Of a stretch of DNA of 64,000 nucleotides, positions 12,386 to 24,774 are shown in pieces. Positions within the stretch are counted from its first letter, which is position 1, and each line of letters begins with the position of its first letter. The translations under genes were made by a program, and so were the position numbers. The notes below the pieces were generated by a model, which saw only the letters and a list, made by a program, of their open reading frames with translations, searched no databases and was not told where the DNA came from. Source of the stretch: Hydractinia symbiolongicarpus (taxonomy: Eukaryota > Cnidaria > Hydrozoa > Anthoathecata > Hydractiniidae); the NCBI RefSeq assembly GCF_029227915.1, contig NC_079883.1:3782001-3846000 (forward strand). The letters are read 5' to 3'.

Positions 12386-14035
12386 TAAATTTGTTCTTCT
12401 GAGCGTGTACAAAGGTCGGTTTCCACAAGGCATATAACTGGCGTTAATCACTATGAAAATATGGAAATTAGTGACAGTAAAAATTCAATTTAATCATTTT
12501 AACACAAAACAAGTATACACGTTTTTTATAAGAAACCAAGTAAGCGAACATGGGAAGTTGAAATTCCCTTTCTCGCCTCTTATCCATCATCTAAAATGAT
12601 GTCTATTTTGTTGAAATGGTCAATATTTTCCTATTTTTTCTTTCGTTTTCCTATTTGTCTTGATATTCGTTCAATTTCTTGTCATGCTAGGTAATACCTG
12701 AATGCCATTCGAATACCATTGATGGGAAGCATGCATGAAAAAGATTTTTCGACTGAAAAATATTTCTTAATCCACTTCAAAACGAGTCAGTCCTTTAAAA
12801 AAAAAAATAAAGGATTCCAGTTTAAATTTTAACATATCTACGTTCTTATCTTCATTGTAAAGTAAACCCAGATTTTATATACTTTAGCTTACTTGAACAA
12901 TTTGAATTAAATTTCATGCATATCTCTCTCAACTTTTTTTTTTCCCAACACTACTTGTAGGGCGGATGGTCTTTGTTAGTATTTTGAAAAGGCTAAATCT
13001 CTAAATCCAGGAACTTTTGGACCTTTGCACGGTTTTTCAGAAAGTAGAATGAATTTTCTACAAGATCAAGTTGTTTCGGAGCCACACCTATAGTGATAGT
13101 AATAACCCTTGTGCAAGATTTTTCATTACTTCAAGATCACAGGTGGGCAAGGATTCAGGAAATAGCGATGCGGGAAATACGCACGATGGGCAGTTCCCTG
13201 TGGAATTTTCTCCACAGACTAACGACTATTGTCGGATCTTTTCTTGACATAGTGTAGTGACAATGTGCATGTGTTGATTAATTATAAAATACTATTAAAA
13301 ACAAAGTAAATAAAAAATTATATTGGTCAAACAAAATGATCTTGAAAACATAAAAAAAGGTAAAAAAGTTAATATTGTGAGTGTGACCACTCGTTCTTAA
13401 ATTCCTTAAATAACCTTAGAAAAAGAAAATCTCCTTAAAAGTACATTATACTCAAATAAATTGAAATTCTCCTTAATTTCTCCTTTTTTCTTATTTTTCT
13501 ATCTTTCAGGGCATAATTTTATGTATATTTGTATAATATGTATAATTTTCTTATCATAGATGCAAAATGTACAGGCTCGAGTTGCGTAAGATTTGGTTCG
13601 AAAAATAAGGATTAAAACTTGAACAACTAAAACAAAATACAAAATACAAGATTCATATGTATATAAAATATTAATAACTAATAAAATATTGTTACATCAA
13701 ACCAAAAACAGAACTAAATATGGAATATAGTGAAATATAGGTAGAATGAAAATAACTATAGAGTGTAACAATAGACTGAGGGGACACTGTCAAATACATC
13801 ATAAAAGTGAGATTTTTTGGAGCATTAAATTTCCTTGGCAACGGTGTTAGAAAGAAATAGGATCGATATAGGAATACCAGCCGGATGACCCGGCGTTGAA
13901 ATTCAGGCTAAGCGCTTAAATGTAGGTGAATTGTGTTGCATACCCCGGGTACAGCTTTGTTACTGGTGTTGTGTTTCAAAACCAGTGTAAAGCTTTAAAG
14001 CCCATATCTGCCATTTAATGTTGAGCAGTTGAATT
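12386..14035. other. Intergenic AT-rich DNA
   Basis: No gene, RNA or clear repeat is supported. Frames are short and lack recognisable protein similarity. Confidence 0.5.
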
Positions 14036-14465
14036 AGATTTCCACTGCGCAGTAGTCACATTTCTACTGCGTAGTAAAACTGTGACTACTGCACAGTAGA
14101 CGAGTTATCACTGCACCGTAGTCAACGTTCTACTGCGCAGTAAAACTCTGTTTACTGCACAGTAGGCATCAAAGAACAATAGAATAGTTAGTCCATCGCG
14201 CAGTAGAAAATGTTCTACTACCTGGTAGTGGTATTTTTACTGCACAGTAGAAATATATCTACTGCGCAATAGAACATGTGGTTATTCGCAGTAGAATCGC
14301 GACAACTGCGCTGCAGACAAATTTCTTTTACGCGGTACACATATTTCTACTGCGAAGTAGTCAAAGTTCTACTGCGCATTAGCACATGTTCTACTGTGCA
14401 TTAGAATTCGGTCCACTACGCAGTAGGACATTGACTACTGCACAGTAGAACTTTAACTATGTGCA
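14036..14465. repeat. Left palindrome array, about 19 units of 22 bp
   Basis: Variants of the palindrome TACTGCGCAGTA recur with a period of 22 bp over most of the array. The remaining roughly 10 bp of each unit varies, with a weak bias to GTTCT or GTGAC before the next palindrome. A few units are stretched or decayed, notably near 14165-14200 and 14280-14345. Confidence 0.85.
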
Positions 14466-14556
14466 AAATAATATGGGGTTTTAAATTATGCTTTTAGACA
14501 ATCTTTTCGGTATTCCATAGTGGTTCACAAGATTTTTAAAACGCGAGTGTACATCG
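14465..14556 (+). repeat. Inner inverted repeat, left arm
   Basis: Segments such as ATAATATGGGGTTTT, CGGTATTCCATA and CAAGATTTTTAAA recur, inverted and in order, at 16021-16118. Confidence 0.8.
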
Positions 14557-14814
14557 ACAAGAATATTTGAAATCGAAAGTTTGGTATGTGCCTCTGTTTG
14601 TGATATATCATATTTTTTTGATTGCTCCTTCGTTACTTTTAGTTTGACTTTCGTTGTGTTCTTTCATTTCAGAAATAAATATTGTAAGAGAAATTTCCTG
14701 TTATCTTTATAATGGCTTGCCTTGTGACGATATCTTAAAATTGATTTTTTAAGGTTATATAAAGGAACTGAGCATGAGAACGCTAATTGGATTTCAAAAC
14801 TTTCGATTTCAAAT

Positions 14815-16010
14815 CTCTTTAATAATAGCCGTATTTTGTCCGTCTCTGCGCAGAAGCCCCGCTGAGTTAGAAAATCGTGCTACGGAAACACGAATATCAA
14901 ATGCGATATATTTTTATCCACTTTGTTGCCAAGGGTAAATTTAAAGGACGGGCGAACCCGTGAATTTTTCTACGGGCTAACGACTAGTCTCTATTATAAT
15001 AGCCGTCGTCTGTCTGTCTCTGCGCAGACCCGCGCTGAGTTAGAAAATGATGTTACCGAAACACGAATATCAAATGCGATATATTTTTATCCACTTTGTT
15101 GCGACGGACAAATATAAAGGACGGGCGAACCCGTGGATTTTTCCACGGGATAACGACTAGTCTCTATTATAAAAGCCGTCGTCTGTCTGTCTCTGCGCGG
15201 ACCTTCCCCGCTGAGTTAAAAAATGATGTTACGGAAACACGAATATCAAATGCGATATATTTTTGTCCACTTTGTTGCGACGGGTAAATATAAAGGACGA
15301 GCAAACGCGACGGGCGACTCCGTGGATTTTTCCACGGGTTAACGACTAGTCTCTATAATAATAGCCGTCGTCTGTTTGTCTCTGCGCGGACCCCCCGCTG
15401 AGTTTGAAAATAATGTTACGGAAACACGAATATCAAATGCGATATATTTTTATCCACTTTGTTGCGACGGGTAAATATAAAGGACGGACGAACCCGTGGA
15501 TTTTTCCACGGGCAACGACTAGTCTCTATTGTAATAGCCGTCGTCTGTCTGTCTCTGCGCGGACCCCCCCGCTGAGTTAGAAAATGATGTTACGGAAACA
15601 CGAATATCAAATGCGATAAATTTTTATCCACTTTGTTGCGACGGACAAATATAAAGGAGGGGCGAACCTGTGGATTTTTCCACGGGCTAACGACTAGTCT
15701 CTATTATAATAGCCGTCGTCTGTCTGTCTCTGCGCGGACCCCCTGCTGAGTTAGAAAATGATGTTACGGAAACACGAATATCAAATGCGATATATTTTTG
15801 TCCACTTTGTTGCGACGGATAAATATAAAGGACGAGCAAACGCGACGGGCGACCCCGTGGATTTTTCCACGGATTAACCACTAGTCTCTTTAATAATAGC
15901 TGTCGACTGTCTGTCTGCGAGTAAAACGTCGTGTTGCGGAAACACGAAATGCGTTTTTAAAGGACGGGTGACCCCGCGGATTTTTCCAAGGGTAGCCGAC
16001 TGGTATTCTT
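14815..16010 (+). repeat. Satellite core: seven units of about 175 bp in a three-unit higher order
   Basis: Units start near 14815, 14989, 15163, 15350, 15528, 15702 and 15889 (the last is shortened). Each carries AATAGCCGTCGTCTGTC, an ACGAATATCAAATGCGATA block and a perfect hairpin CCCGTGGATTTTTCCACGGG just before ACGACTAGT. Units 3 and 6 share an extra GAGCAAACGCGACGGGCGAC and TTTTGTCCAC. Units 2 and 5 share GACGGACAAAT. The array therefore grew as a three-unit block. Short frames across it are repeat artefacts. Confidence 0.9.
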
Positions 16011-16020
16011 TTATTCTTTT

Positions 16021-16118
16021 TGATGTACACTTTAAACTTTAACACTTTAAAAATCTTGTCAACCATTATGGAATACCGGAAAATTTTCTAACTAGCATAA
16101 CTCAAAACCCCATATTAT
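16021..16118 (-). repeat. Inner inverted repeat, right arm
   Basis: This is the complement of the arm at 14465-14556, with moderate divergence. It separates the satellite core from the right palindrome array. Confidence 0.8.
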
Positions 16119-16240
16119 ACTGCGCAATAGTTAAAGTTCTACTGCGCAGTGGAGCGAATTCTACTGCGCAGTAAATCTGTGACTACTGCGCAGTAGAACT
16201 ATGACTACTGCGCAGTAGAATCGTTTTTACTGCGCTGTAG
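16118..16240. repeat. Right palindrome array, six units of exactly 22 bp
   Basis: Six consecutive ACTGCGCARTAG-type palindromes start every 22 bp (near 16120, 16142, 16164, 16186, 16208 and 16230). It is better preserved than the left array. Confidence 0.9.
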
Positions 16241-17418
16241 TGATCTTTTTCTGCTAGTCGACAATAGTCGCAGACATGGGTCACCGTACATTTCGGATGC
16301 AATGCCTTTAAAAAATTAGGTTTCCTCAAACCTATTCCCAGATCTTTGTGTCTTTAATCGGCGCTGCGTCTATTGTCGCGTTGCGCTTATCGTCTCGCTT
16401 ATTATCTTTTATTGTCTGTGCAAAAAAAGTCCTGGTTAAGCTTAACTTAACTTGAGCTAAAATAAGAACACAGGCTGCAAATGCGGCATTTTAGGTGCAA
16501 TTACTTTTCAAAGCAACTTTCTTACAAACTTTCTCGGTATGCACGCAAGCAAGAAGCTAAAACAGTCACCAAACCATTTTAATTTGCAGTAGTTAGTTGT
16601 ACACAACTCCATTTACAAAAAAAGGGCACAGTCTGTCGCTACCCTGCTTATATAAAACAGTGCCACAGCAATTTTATTTTGCCGAATAATGTTCCATGTG
16701 AGTTTCAAAATAAATTGTAACTTTAAAGTCATTAGTGACGTCATTGTTAAATTATATTTATTTTAAGTGTTGGCCTCGCTCAACTAGTCATCGATGTATT
16801 ACTCACCATCCGCACTGTATCAAATTGTAATTTTATGATGGATGATTAAGTTCAAATTGTTTTTTCGACATAGTCTGCCTTGTTCTACAAATTGTCTGCT
16901 ATTATGCCGAGATTTATGTCAGAAAGTAGCCCTGACAAAATCACGTGACTATCTTTTGCGTCAGTTGCCAACTTACAAAAGAATACGTGACTACAAAAAA
17001 AAAATATTGTGCAAGCTTCGTCTGAAACTATTTCTGACAGCACAATGTGTATGGCTAGTTACAAGTCTTTTTACACATTTTAAAGTACTGGTAGTGGCAA
17101 TGAATTGGACGATATTAGAAATGTTTGTAAATTAGTGTTTTCTTTTAATTGTTATTTTCAACAGCTCTTAAAGTTTTCTTGTCCCCAGGGTTCTTACCTC
17201 TTTCAGATCGAGGCCTGTGACGTAGAAACTTGTTAATCGTCAAGTAAGCGCTTGCATCTTTGTTATTAGGCAACAAACCTTGAGAAGGAGGAGTTTATAA
17301 ACAACTATTGTTAGAATGTCTACTTGTATTTCTGTGGTTAGAAAAACAAACAATACGCAATGAATAAATCCACAATAATACATAGTCTATAAAGCTAAGT
17401 TATGCATAGTTTTGCAGC

Positions 17419-17487
17419 ATCCTCGTCCCCAGAGCTCTTTCAGAGAAACCTCGAGGTTTTTCTTAAAGAGCTCTGTGGACGAGAATG
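17419..17487. mobile_element. Fold-back MITE, CCTCGTCCCCAG family
   Basis: The ends CATCCTCGTCCCCAGAGCTC and GAGCTCTGTGGACGAGAATG pair over about 23 bp to form a single hairpin. Confidence 0.75.
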
Positions 17488-18082
17488 TTACCTAACCTGT
17501 CCTTAGAGGATATGAAGAGATCTTTTTTGTCTTTCTAGGTTATAAGGAAAGTGCTGTGACAAAATGTTTTTTTTGATGAATAATTGGTAAAACAAATAAA
17601 TAAATAAATTTCTATTGAATTAATCAACACAGACAAGGTTAATATGATGCGAAAGGTCCGTCAAAACGGCGACATCACTTAACCCAACAAACTAAAACTG
17701 ACCCTGACACTGACGTGGAAGAGTATTTGCATCTAAACCATTGTGAGGTCTTAAACATAGACCGCAAATTAATGACACATCAGATCGAAATTTCTACGAA
17801 ACTGTCTCTTTGTTCATTCTGCATTGGATAAGTTGTATGACCACGGCTAATAATATTGGTAACTTTCAAAAACCACAGAGAGCAGAATAGCTGTGAAAAG
17901 GATAATTTACCAATTCTTATGATCGCTTACAGCATCAATGATTTATTCGATGACGCCACGTATCCATGAGCCAGATAACATAAAATGTCTAAACAATTAT
18001 TCAAACGTATTTTTGGAACAACATTAAGACCATCCAAAAGTAAATAGGATTCTGCAGATCCTTGATTTGCTGATAATTTACG

Positions 18083-18155
18083 TCTCCTCAGGACCCTCTA
18101 TCTCTTTCTGACAATCTAGATTGTCAGAAAGAGAAAAAGAGCCCTGGGAACAAGG
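18083..18155. mobile_element. Fold-back MITE with a 34-bp perfect palindrome
   Basis: The centre (18101-18134) is an exact palindrome around TCTAGA. The right end AGAGCCCTGGGAACAAGG and the left end CTCAGGACCCTCT match the CCTCGTCCCCAG family. Confidence 0.75.
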
Positions 18156-19479
18156 CTGTTTACAACCCTACTAAACGATTTTAGATTTGTTGTATGACTT
18201 TCGTATGACCACAGGTTGGTTCTAATGTTGTTCTTAAAATATGTTTGAATGATTGTTTAGACATAATTGATACATCTTTGAAGGTGTGGCAAAGGTGCGG
18301 ATACAGTAAAAAGTCTGTGAAGCAACCTCATTCTCAACGTCTCTTGTCATCTTTTTGGTAAAAAAAAAGAAACAACAGGCACTGGGAAAGAGGTTGTTGG
18401 AGAAGTTAATTTTATTTTTGTGCATAAAATGTGTCAACGCTGTTTGCATGCTAACTTGATATTGTTTACTTAACTCATGTGTCACTTGAACTCATCAAAC
18501 AGTTGTAATTGTTCATCACCATAGTCACTGTACATTGAGATGATGTCAGACTTATTTATAGAAACATGAGTATTTCGATGAGTAATGGGTTTAAAGCTCA
18601 TAAATCGATTTCAAGGATTAATATATCACAATTATTCTCCATTCTCGTTCCTAAAACCTTTAACGCAAACCTCTAAATTTATATTTTAACGTGTAACAAC
18701 CTTCTTTCCAATCTTTTTAAAATTTTTGTTTTTGTTTGTTACCTTGCACTGTTCCCGTTTTGACATTTGTTAAAGAAAAAATTCAATCTATGTAACTCCG
18801 GGGTTCAATTTTAACCTCGTTACCAGGTCCTCTCCACATTGATTAGTACTATCTTGTATACCTCACAGGTAGTTTTAGTATATAGCTATCTGAAACGTCT
18901 AACTACAGTTGCCCATAACTTGATAAGCAATGTATCACAAAAGGATTTTGTTAGTTACGAATAATTTTGCCTGTAGATAATTCACAGATATAAAATGAAA
19001 TAGAAGCAATCTATTTAGTAGACCTGATTAAAAAAGAATTACAACTCATTCCCAATGCATTGAATAGAATGTTTGAAGACTTGAGATTAGATTTACAACC
19101 TAGTTACCACGGTCTTTTAATAAAAATAATTGGCCAGAGAGGAAGTCAACATTTAATCTCCTCATAGATATAATCTACAATCTTGTTAATATGCCAACAT
19201 ATCTCATTTACTTCGTTGCGTAGGTGTTTTTTACTAATATGGTGTTCTTGCTATGATAACATTTCATTGTAGTGATAACGGATACAACATGTAGTTCAGC
19301 TGTATATTCTTTTCTATCTTCCTTTGAAAATCTCGTAATATGCCACTATGAGTCATTTTATGATAACCCGTCCCTTGTAATTAGTTGAAACCGGTAGTTA
19401 AATCGTTACTTTATGTTAAGAACAAAATAGCGATAGCCAGGATATTATGATGTGGGACGGGACGTGAAGACGGGCTACC

Positions 19480-19620
19480 AGAGTTACGGAACATGTACGA
19501 CGGGCGAAAATCTGAGTTCCAGAAGATGTACCACGGGCGATCTGAGTAACGGAAGATGTACCACGGGCGATCTGATGCACGACGGGCGTTAATCTAAATT
19601 ACGGAACATGTACGAGGGGA
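19480..19620. repeat. Degenerate minisatellite, ACGACGGGCG units
   Basis: About five units of 26-40 bp, each containing an ACATGTACGACGGGCG-like word followed by ATCTGAGTT or a variant. Confidence 0.75.
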
Positions 19621-20446
19621 AATAACTGTATAGCTATACACAAAATCAAGAAATATTTTTTACTTTAAGTGATCTCTTAATGTACTTTTAGTTTGTTTGT
19701 GTCCGTTAGCAAAGATCCTTTTCCAGTCACCTATTTGCAAAAATTATTAGCCCATCAACTTTAATTACTGTCTTTTACAAAACAAAACGTTTGATGGCAT
19801 CGTTTTTGTAATATAGAAAAGAAAATTACTTTGTTCATTCATTAGTCCAACAAAAATCTTTAAACACTTAACTTTTGTGGTAATTGCTTCAAGCGGTGAT
19901 TATTTTTTCCCAGGAGCTCTACAACAAAGAGAAAAAATCTTTCCGGCGCTAGATCATTTTTATGACATCATGTTAATAATATGCAATTCATTAGCTTCTT
20001 TCATGTTTTTTTAGAACAATACAACAAAAAGACCTGAATGAAGTGAAAGAGAAGCTGTTTCTGTCACATTTTGACACTTTCTGTGGGAAAATTAATCAAA
20101 AATGTATAATATTTTTAGATATAATCACAAATCTGTTAAGAGTTACCTACAGAAAGTATAGCTTGTTATACATGACCACAGAAACTTTGTGTTTTTGTTT
20201 TTAGAGAAGTTAGGGATCTGTACTTATATTGCTGAAATCTTTACCTTTTCTTGCCCAGAGAAAAAAGTATTGTTTTATAGAATTTTTTTTAAGAATAAAA
20301 TTCTGACAATTAAAATGTTTCTTTTTAATAAAAAAATATATTTACAAGTATTTACAAACTATTTTAAGTAAATGATAAATATATATATATATAATAGCAT
20401 AAAGTATATATTTGATATATATAAAAACGAACATATATATGCTTTA

Positions 20447-21458
20447 TCATTTTGTCATAACATTATTTGTGATCACTGCTGTAGGTTTCGGTGCCAATCT
20501 GACACAAGTATGATTCTCTAGTAATTTTGTTAAACTTTTTTTTTGCCCGTCCAAACCCTCTATTTCGTTTTGCAGTTGAGATATACGGCTTTCCAGGTTA
20601 TTGCAAATCTAAAGAAAAATTAAAAATAAAATATTTCTGCAAGATAATTTTGAATAAATTATGTTTACTCGAAAATTAATGATCTCTACCTTCTCAAGGT
20701 TGACAATTCTTTGCTTTCTTTTTTCACGACATTTTCTTGCTGCTAATCGATTTCTTAAGCGTCTTTCTTCAATAGGTATAGTATTCGAGTCCTAGATAAA
20801 AGGTTGAATATTAGCACAGGCATCAAATTGTGAAAAGGAAAATATACCTACAGGAAATAAAACATTAGCCTAAAGACCTTAATTATTGTCATTGTTTAAA
20901 ATAGATTATACAGGAACTTCAGTCAAAAAACAAAATGTCATTGATTCTACAATTAAAGCCTAATTTTGTTTTAATTATATACAGATGGAAAGATCTTGAG
21001 AGTTTAATTGTTTATAATAAAATATAATTAGATATGTATAACAATATGACTCATATATACAAAACTGATACAATACAACAAAACATTATCTTTTTCAAAT
21101 GATTAAAAATTAAATATATTCAACCAGCATTATTTTTATTTCTCAATAACGACAACAATTTGGAATTTTACCTTCTTTGTTCTAGGATAAGTTTGCACAA
21201 AGCGAAGGCAATCAGTTATAAAAACAATATAGTTACCTTGTCTTCTAACATTCTTTCATCAGAAGAGTCATTACTGTCACTATCATTTCCAAGAGCTTCA
21301 ACATCAATAATTTTTGTAGGTGATGCTGATCGACTTGTTTCTTCATAGTTATCTTCAAACGATGAAGATTTTAATTTCGCACGCAAAGCATCCCTCAATG
21401 CAGACTTTGCATCCTTCATAGAAATATCTTCAAACACAGAATCGCCAACCATTTTCAT
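20447..21458 (-). CDS. bZIP transcription factor, ATF3/JDP2/Fos-like
   Basis: Coding exons in reading order: 21458-21237, 20791-20690 and 20608-20447. All junctions are phase 0, giving 161 residues. The basic region is encoded by exon 2 (RRLRNRLAARKCREKRKQR, about residues 83-101), with the Asn, Ala-Ala, Cys and Arg residues expected for AP-1/ATF-type DNA contact. A leucine zipper runs through exon 3 (about 105-140). The tail after the zipper (LLENHTCVRLAPK) recalls the LNLHRPTCIVRA region of ATF3. The acidic, Ser-rich N-terminus has no known domain. A nuclear dimeric regulator is expected; the exact subfamily needs a tree. A second Met two codons in could be the start. Confidence 0.88.
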
Positions 21459-22128
21459 GATATCTAGCTAACTAGCTATCTGTCTATTGTATCAATAAAT
21501 TGTAGCTATTTTCACAAAAATAGTACAAGTTACCTATAGCTGCCAACTATATATAAATAGCTATCTTCGAGAAAGTGAATTTATATAAAGTTTATTACCA
21601 TGTGCTTATCCGTAGTTACTGCAATGTGTCTCTATGAACGACATTTATTCATGGCTTTATAGCTCGTTGCCAATGATTTACTGTGGCATAAAACGATTAT
21701 ATAAACAATACTCTTCCTCCGTAAGCTTTGTGTTATAATTGCTTTTTCGGAAGCTGTAATTTGGAACAATGAATACGTGTAACGGCCCCTAGATCTAGCT
21801 AGATGTATGACAACGTCAAAGTCATTTACAAACAACGATTCCATTTGTTTTCTTTATGTTTTATCCGTCAGCGATTGTGTCATCAATGCTCCTTATTTGG
21901 AAGTAAATAAAAACATGAAGACGTCGTCATAATTGTAACTAAAACATCTTCTTCACGTTTAAAAATAGAAAATAATTAGTACTAATTATGGTGGCCTGCT
22001 GAATTCGAAAACTCGTGTTCTTCTGTCAAAAAATAAAGATAAAATATAAACAAATAATAAAGAAAAAATCTTTTCGGTGAGAATACAACATCGTATTTGC
22101 TTTTCGCAAACTTTGGTCATACGCAGTA
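21459..22128. other. Upstream region of the bZIP gene
   Basis: AT-rich sequence. The 5' UTR and promoter should lie here, but no unambiguous TATA or operator-like site was identified. Confidence 0.4.
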
Positions 22129-23004
22129 CTGTTCTGCCCGGATAATAAACGCTACCCTGATTGTACGGCAGCTTGCCCCGGTTAAGAACAGGGCAAGAAA
22201 TACATAATCAGGGCAACATAATCAGGACAGACCGTCTTCTTACTCAAAAAATATTTTTGGCACTTATAAAAGGAACATAATCAGGGCAGGCCAGTTTGTA
22301 TACGACAGTCTAATATTATTTTTCACTTATTTTAGAACGCACATATTTGGGGAAGGCAGTCAAATATTATTCGAGATTTATAGAACAAATATAATCGGGG
22401 CCGACCGCTTTTATATCATTCGTCATCACTTCTGACAAGCAAATAGCCCTGGTGGCAAAGTTGTTGTTGTTCTCAAATGAAACGAAATTTCGTGGCAAAT
22501 ACTAAATTTTGGGATTCGCAAGTTTAATAACTTTTTACCAAACTTAATTCCCGCAAAAAGAATAAATTAAGTTCCGTTAAATTTAGTTGCTTCAAAGTGT
22601 ATTATGTTGAAATGTATTTACTGCAAGAATGCTTTATACTAAGAACTACGTTGAGAGTTTCGCCATGTCTAGTTTTTAGGGGTGTTCTATGAATGTTTAA
22701 TTCACAAAAGTTTGAAGAAAATGCCAATCACAGCCTGCCTGGCCAGCCATTATATCAGCGTTCATAATCCGATCACCACGACATAACCAGTGCAAAAAAA
22801 CATAATCAGACCATGCGTACATAATCCGGCTGTCCCAGTTGTAAACAGGCCGTTTTCACAATCTGGGCAGAACATATCTAGTTCTCGTTGATGAAGTAGG
22901 CTAAAACATTCTGTTTACAAAAATGATGTATTTTCTGCCCTGTTCTTAACTGGGGCAAGTTGCCGTACTTAATCAGGCCAATGTTCATTATCCGGGCAGA
23001 ACAG
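22129..23004. mobile_element. 876-bp TIR element with about 63-bp termini
   Basis: The left end, from CTGTTCTGCCCGGATAAT, and the right end, to ATTATCCGGGCAGAACAG, are inverted over about 63 bp (blocks CCTGATT, ACGGCA-CTTGCCCC and GTTAAGAACAGGGCA in order). Inside, CATAATCAGGGCA-type words recur several times. There is no protein. A partial relative lies at 4846-5400. This is a non-autonomous DNA transposon. Confidence 0.8.
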
Positions 23005-23530
23005 ATCTACGTTTTTGAAGTTTAGGGTAACATCAATGTCTGCATCATTACCTCGCCTGAACTTTGCAGAATATTTTAGGATAGCATACTGACATACTGA
23101 TGACTAGTTTTCAATTCCCTGCTATCTTATAATGATTCAAATGTGTGATCAAACAGGAAGTTTTTTATTGTTTATCAGACTGTATTCAATTTCGAAATTA
23201 GGATATCATCTTTAATTTTTATTGCAGGGGGAGAGACAATTTGAACTTTTGGGAGCTAAGTTAAGTGAGTAGCAAAGCCTTACAAAAGATATACATGGCC
23301 ACATGCTTTCTTTAGGTCAGAGGTAAACACACGCGTGTGATTTTTTTTATGAGAGCATTTATCTGAAAACTCAAATTTGGTATCATAGCATCTAATCTGT
23401 TCTATGTGTAATTATATAATTTACATAGGTAAACAGGGGAATCATTTAGCAAAGTGTTAAAACATGATTAACCCAGCTACCTAATTGTATCTGAAAATCA
23501 CATTTCTGTGCAATTTTTGGCCTTTTTTAG

Positions 23531-23745
23531 ATACATATGCATATTTTACATCCCTAGCCTCACAAATATTGAGGGATATACCCTTTCTATTATTTCCAGG
23601 AGGGGCCATGGCTTTTTGATGTCCTGGAGTATTTAATGCTCTCTTTGAGCTATGCAAACTTAATTAGGGTCAGCGCTCTGCCAGACAACTCCATGCAACA
23701 TCCAATGACCAATGCCATCTCCCCAAACAAATATCAAGCTTCTGA
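23531..23745 (-). mobile_element. SINE S1, 5'-truncated copy
   Basis: The reverse complement matches the 3' two-thirds of the SINE at 6742-7095 (GGATGTTGC, GCATTAAATACTC, CCATGGCCCCTCCTGGAAATA, CTCAATATTTGTGAGGCTAG). The tRNA-like head is missing. Confidence 0.85.
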
Positions 23746-24019
23746 TGACATCTCAGGAAAAGTGCTGACATAAGCAAAAATCTTTTACTGTCATTATGTT
23801 GCTTTTATGACATATTTATATATTCTCGGAAAGCTTATTATGATTTCTTATTATAATTATATATATAAAAATTACTAAGAAGAGGTAAGAATTTTGAAGT
23901 TTTAATGATCAGAGAAAAATGTGACCCCTTTTCTATATAAAATAAAATAAAATGAAAAATATAACTCATCTTTCTGTTTTCTTTTTCAGTTAATTATAAC
24001 TTTGATCTTTACAGTGTAT

Positions 24020-24290
24020 ATAGCACATGCAGTCTTTTTCAGGAGAGGTGTGCGATCGCACGTGCATGCCTTGGCACACGCCTAAATCATTTCAGGCGTG
24101 TTAATAATCGCACACCTGAAAAATAAATATTAAGTTTTCAAAATCAACCTTTAAAGTCCATTTTGTAGCGTGCAATAGCAGCCCTCAAAATAATTTTTGG
24201 AGACTCGTCAGACAAAACATCCGATAGATTTCCGTCTTGGTTGGACACTTTTAGATCTCAGAGATTATTGAATAGTCCTGGTCCTTTTAA
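24020..24290 (+). repeat. Dispersed repeat R1, uninterrupted copy
   Basis: Inverted match to 1-68 plus 1269-1440. It contains the palindromic word GTGCGATCGCAC. It preserves the empty site into which LINE-B copy 1 jumped: GACGAGTCTCCAAAAATTAT, read on the minus strand. Confidence 0.75.
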
Positions 24291-24774
24291 TCCATGAGCA
24301 AGCCTATTCATAGCCAACTTGACCGTCCTAGCTAATTCACCGACTCCTGACTTAGTTTAAAGAACTACGTAGACATCTCTTTTGTAGACATCTCTTTTGC
24401 CTGCCCCCTTCGTCGTTGGTAACCAGGTCTTACCAAATAATCCAGCCATGCGGTTCTTAACTAATGCAGAGGTGAACGCCAATGGAGCATGGATGAAGCA
24501 AGTCTGCAAATATGCACTGACAGGTGGAATAGACATTTTATCATGGATTTAATTGTAAATAATTTCTTTATTTGACAAAATAATTGGAAACCATAGCAGG
24601 TCCGAATTTATTGGGTTTTTTCTTTATGCCTGTAAAAACGAAACCCACATGCGGTATAATTATTTTTCTGTAAAAATTTTGTTAAAGTGTAGCTGAACTT
24701 TCTGAATGAATTTTAAAGTTTTATTTACGCCATGTGGATAAAGATTTTTTTAAGTAAAAAGCAAAGAATATTTT

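Larger units (their letters stand above)
14036..16240. mobile_element. 2.2-kb inverted-repeat element with palindrome arrays and satellite core
   Basis: From outside in: a palindrome array at 14036-14465 opposite one at 16118-16240, then inverted repeats 14465-14555 and 16021-16118, then a tandem-repeat core at 14815-16010. No protein is encoded. The design (subterminal repeats, tandem core, short hairpins) recalls non-autonomous Helentron/HINE or fold-back elements, but I cannot identify the family. Termini and target duplication were not resolved. Confidence 0.65.
16241..20446. other. Gene-poor intergenic stretch
   Basis: No exon, tRNA or rRNA is supported over 4.2 kb. Content seen: two fold-back MITEs (17419-17487 and 18083-18155), a solo MITE-like end near 17185-17200 and 18815-18840, a minisatellite at 19480-19620, and an (AT)n run near 20371-20400. 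The longest frames (16842-17135, 18234-18485) show no domain or codon signal. Confidence 0.5.

Noticed and set aside
14036-14465. CRISPR-like array (repeat plus variable spacer)
   Set aside because: Units are only 22 bp, repeats are degenerate, spacers are about 10 bp, there are no cas genes, and the context is eukaryotic.
14923-15881. Three to four small proteins of 62-64 residues in the satellite
   Set aside because: They repeat with the satellite unit and have no independent coding support.
16842-17135. 97-residue frame in the gene-poor stretch
   Set aside because: No family resemblance and no flanking gene structure.
21632-21844. 70-residue minus-strand frame upstream of the bZIP gene
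   Set aside because: No acceptor/donor link to the bZIP exons and no recognisable motif.
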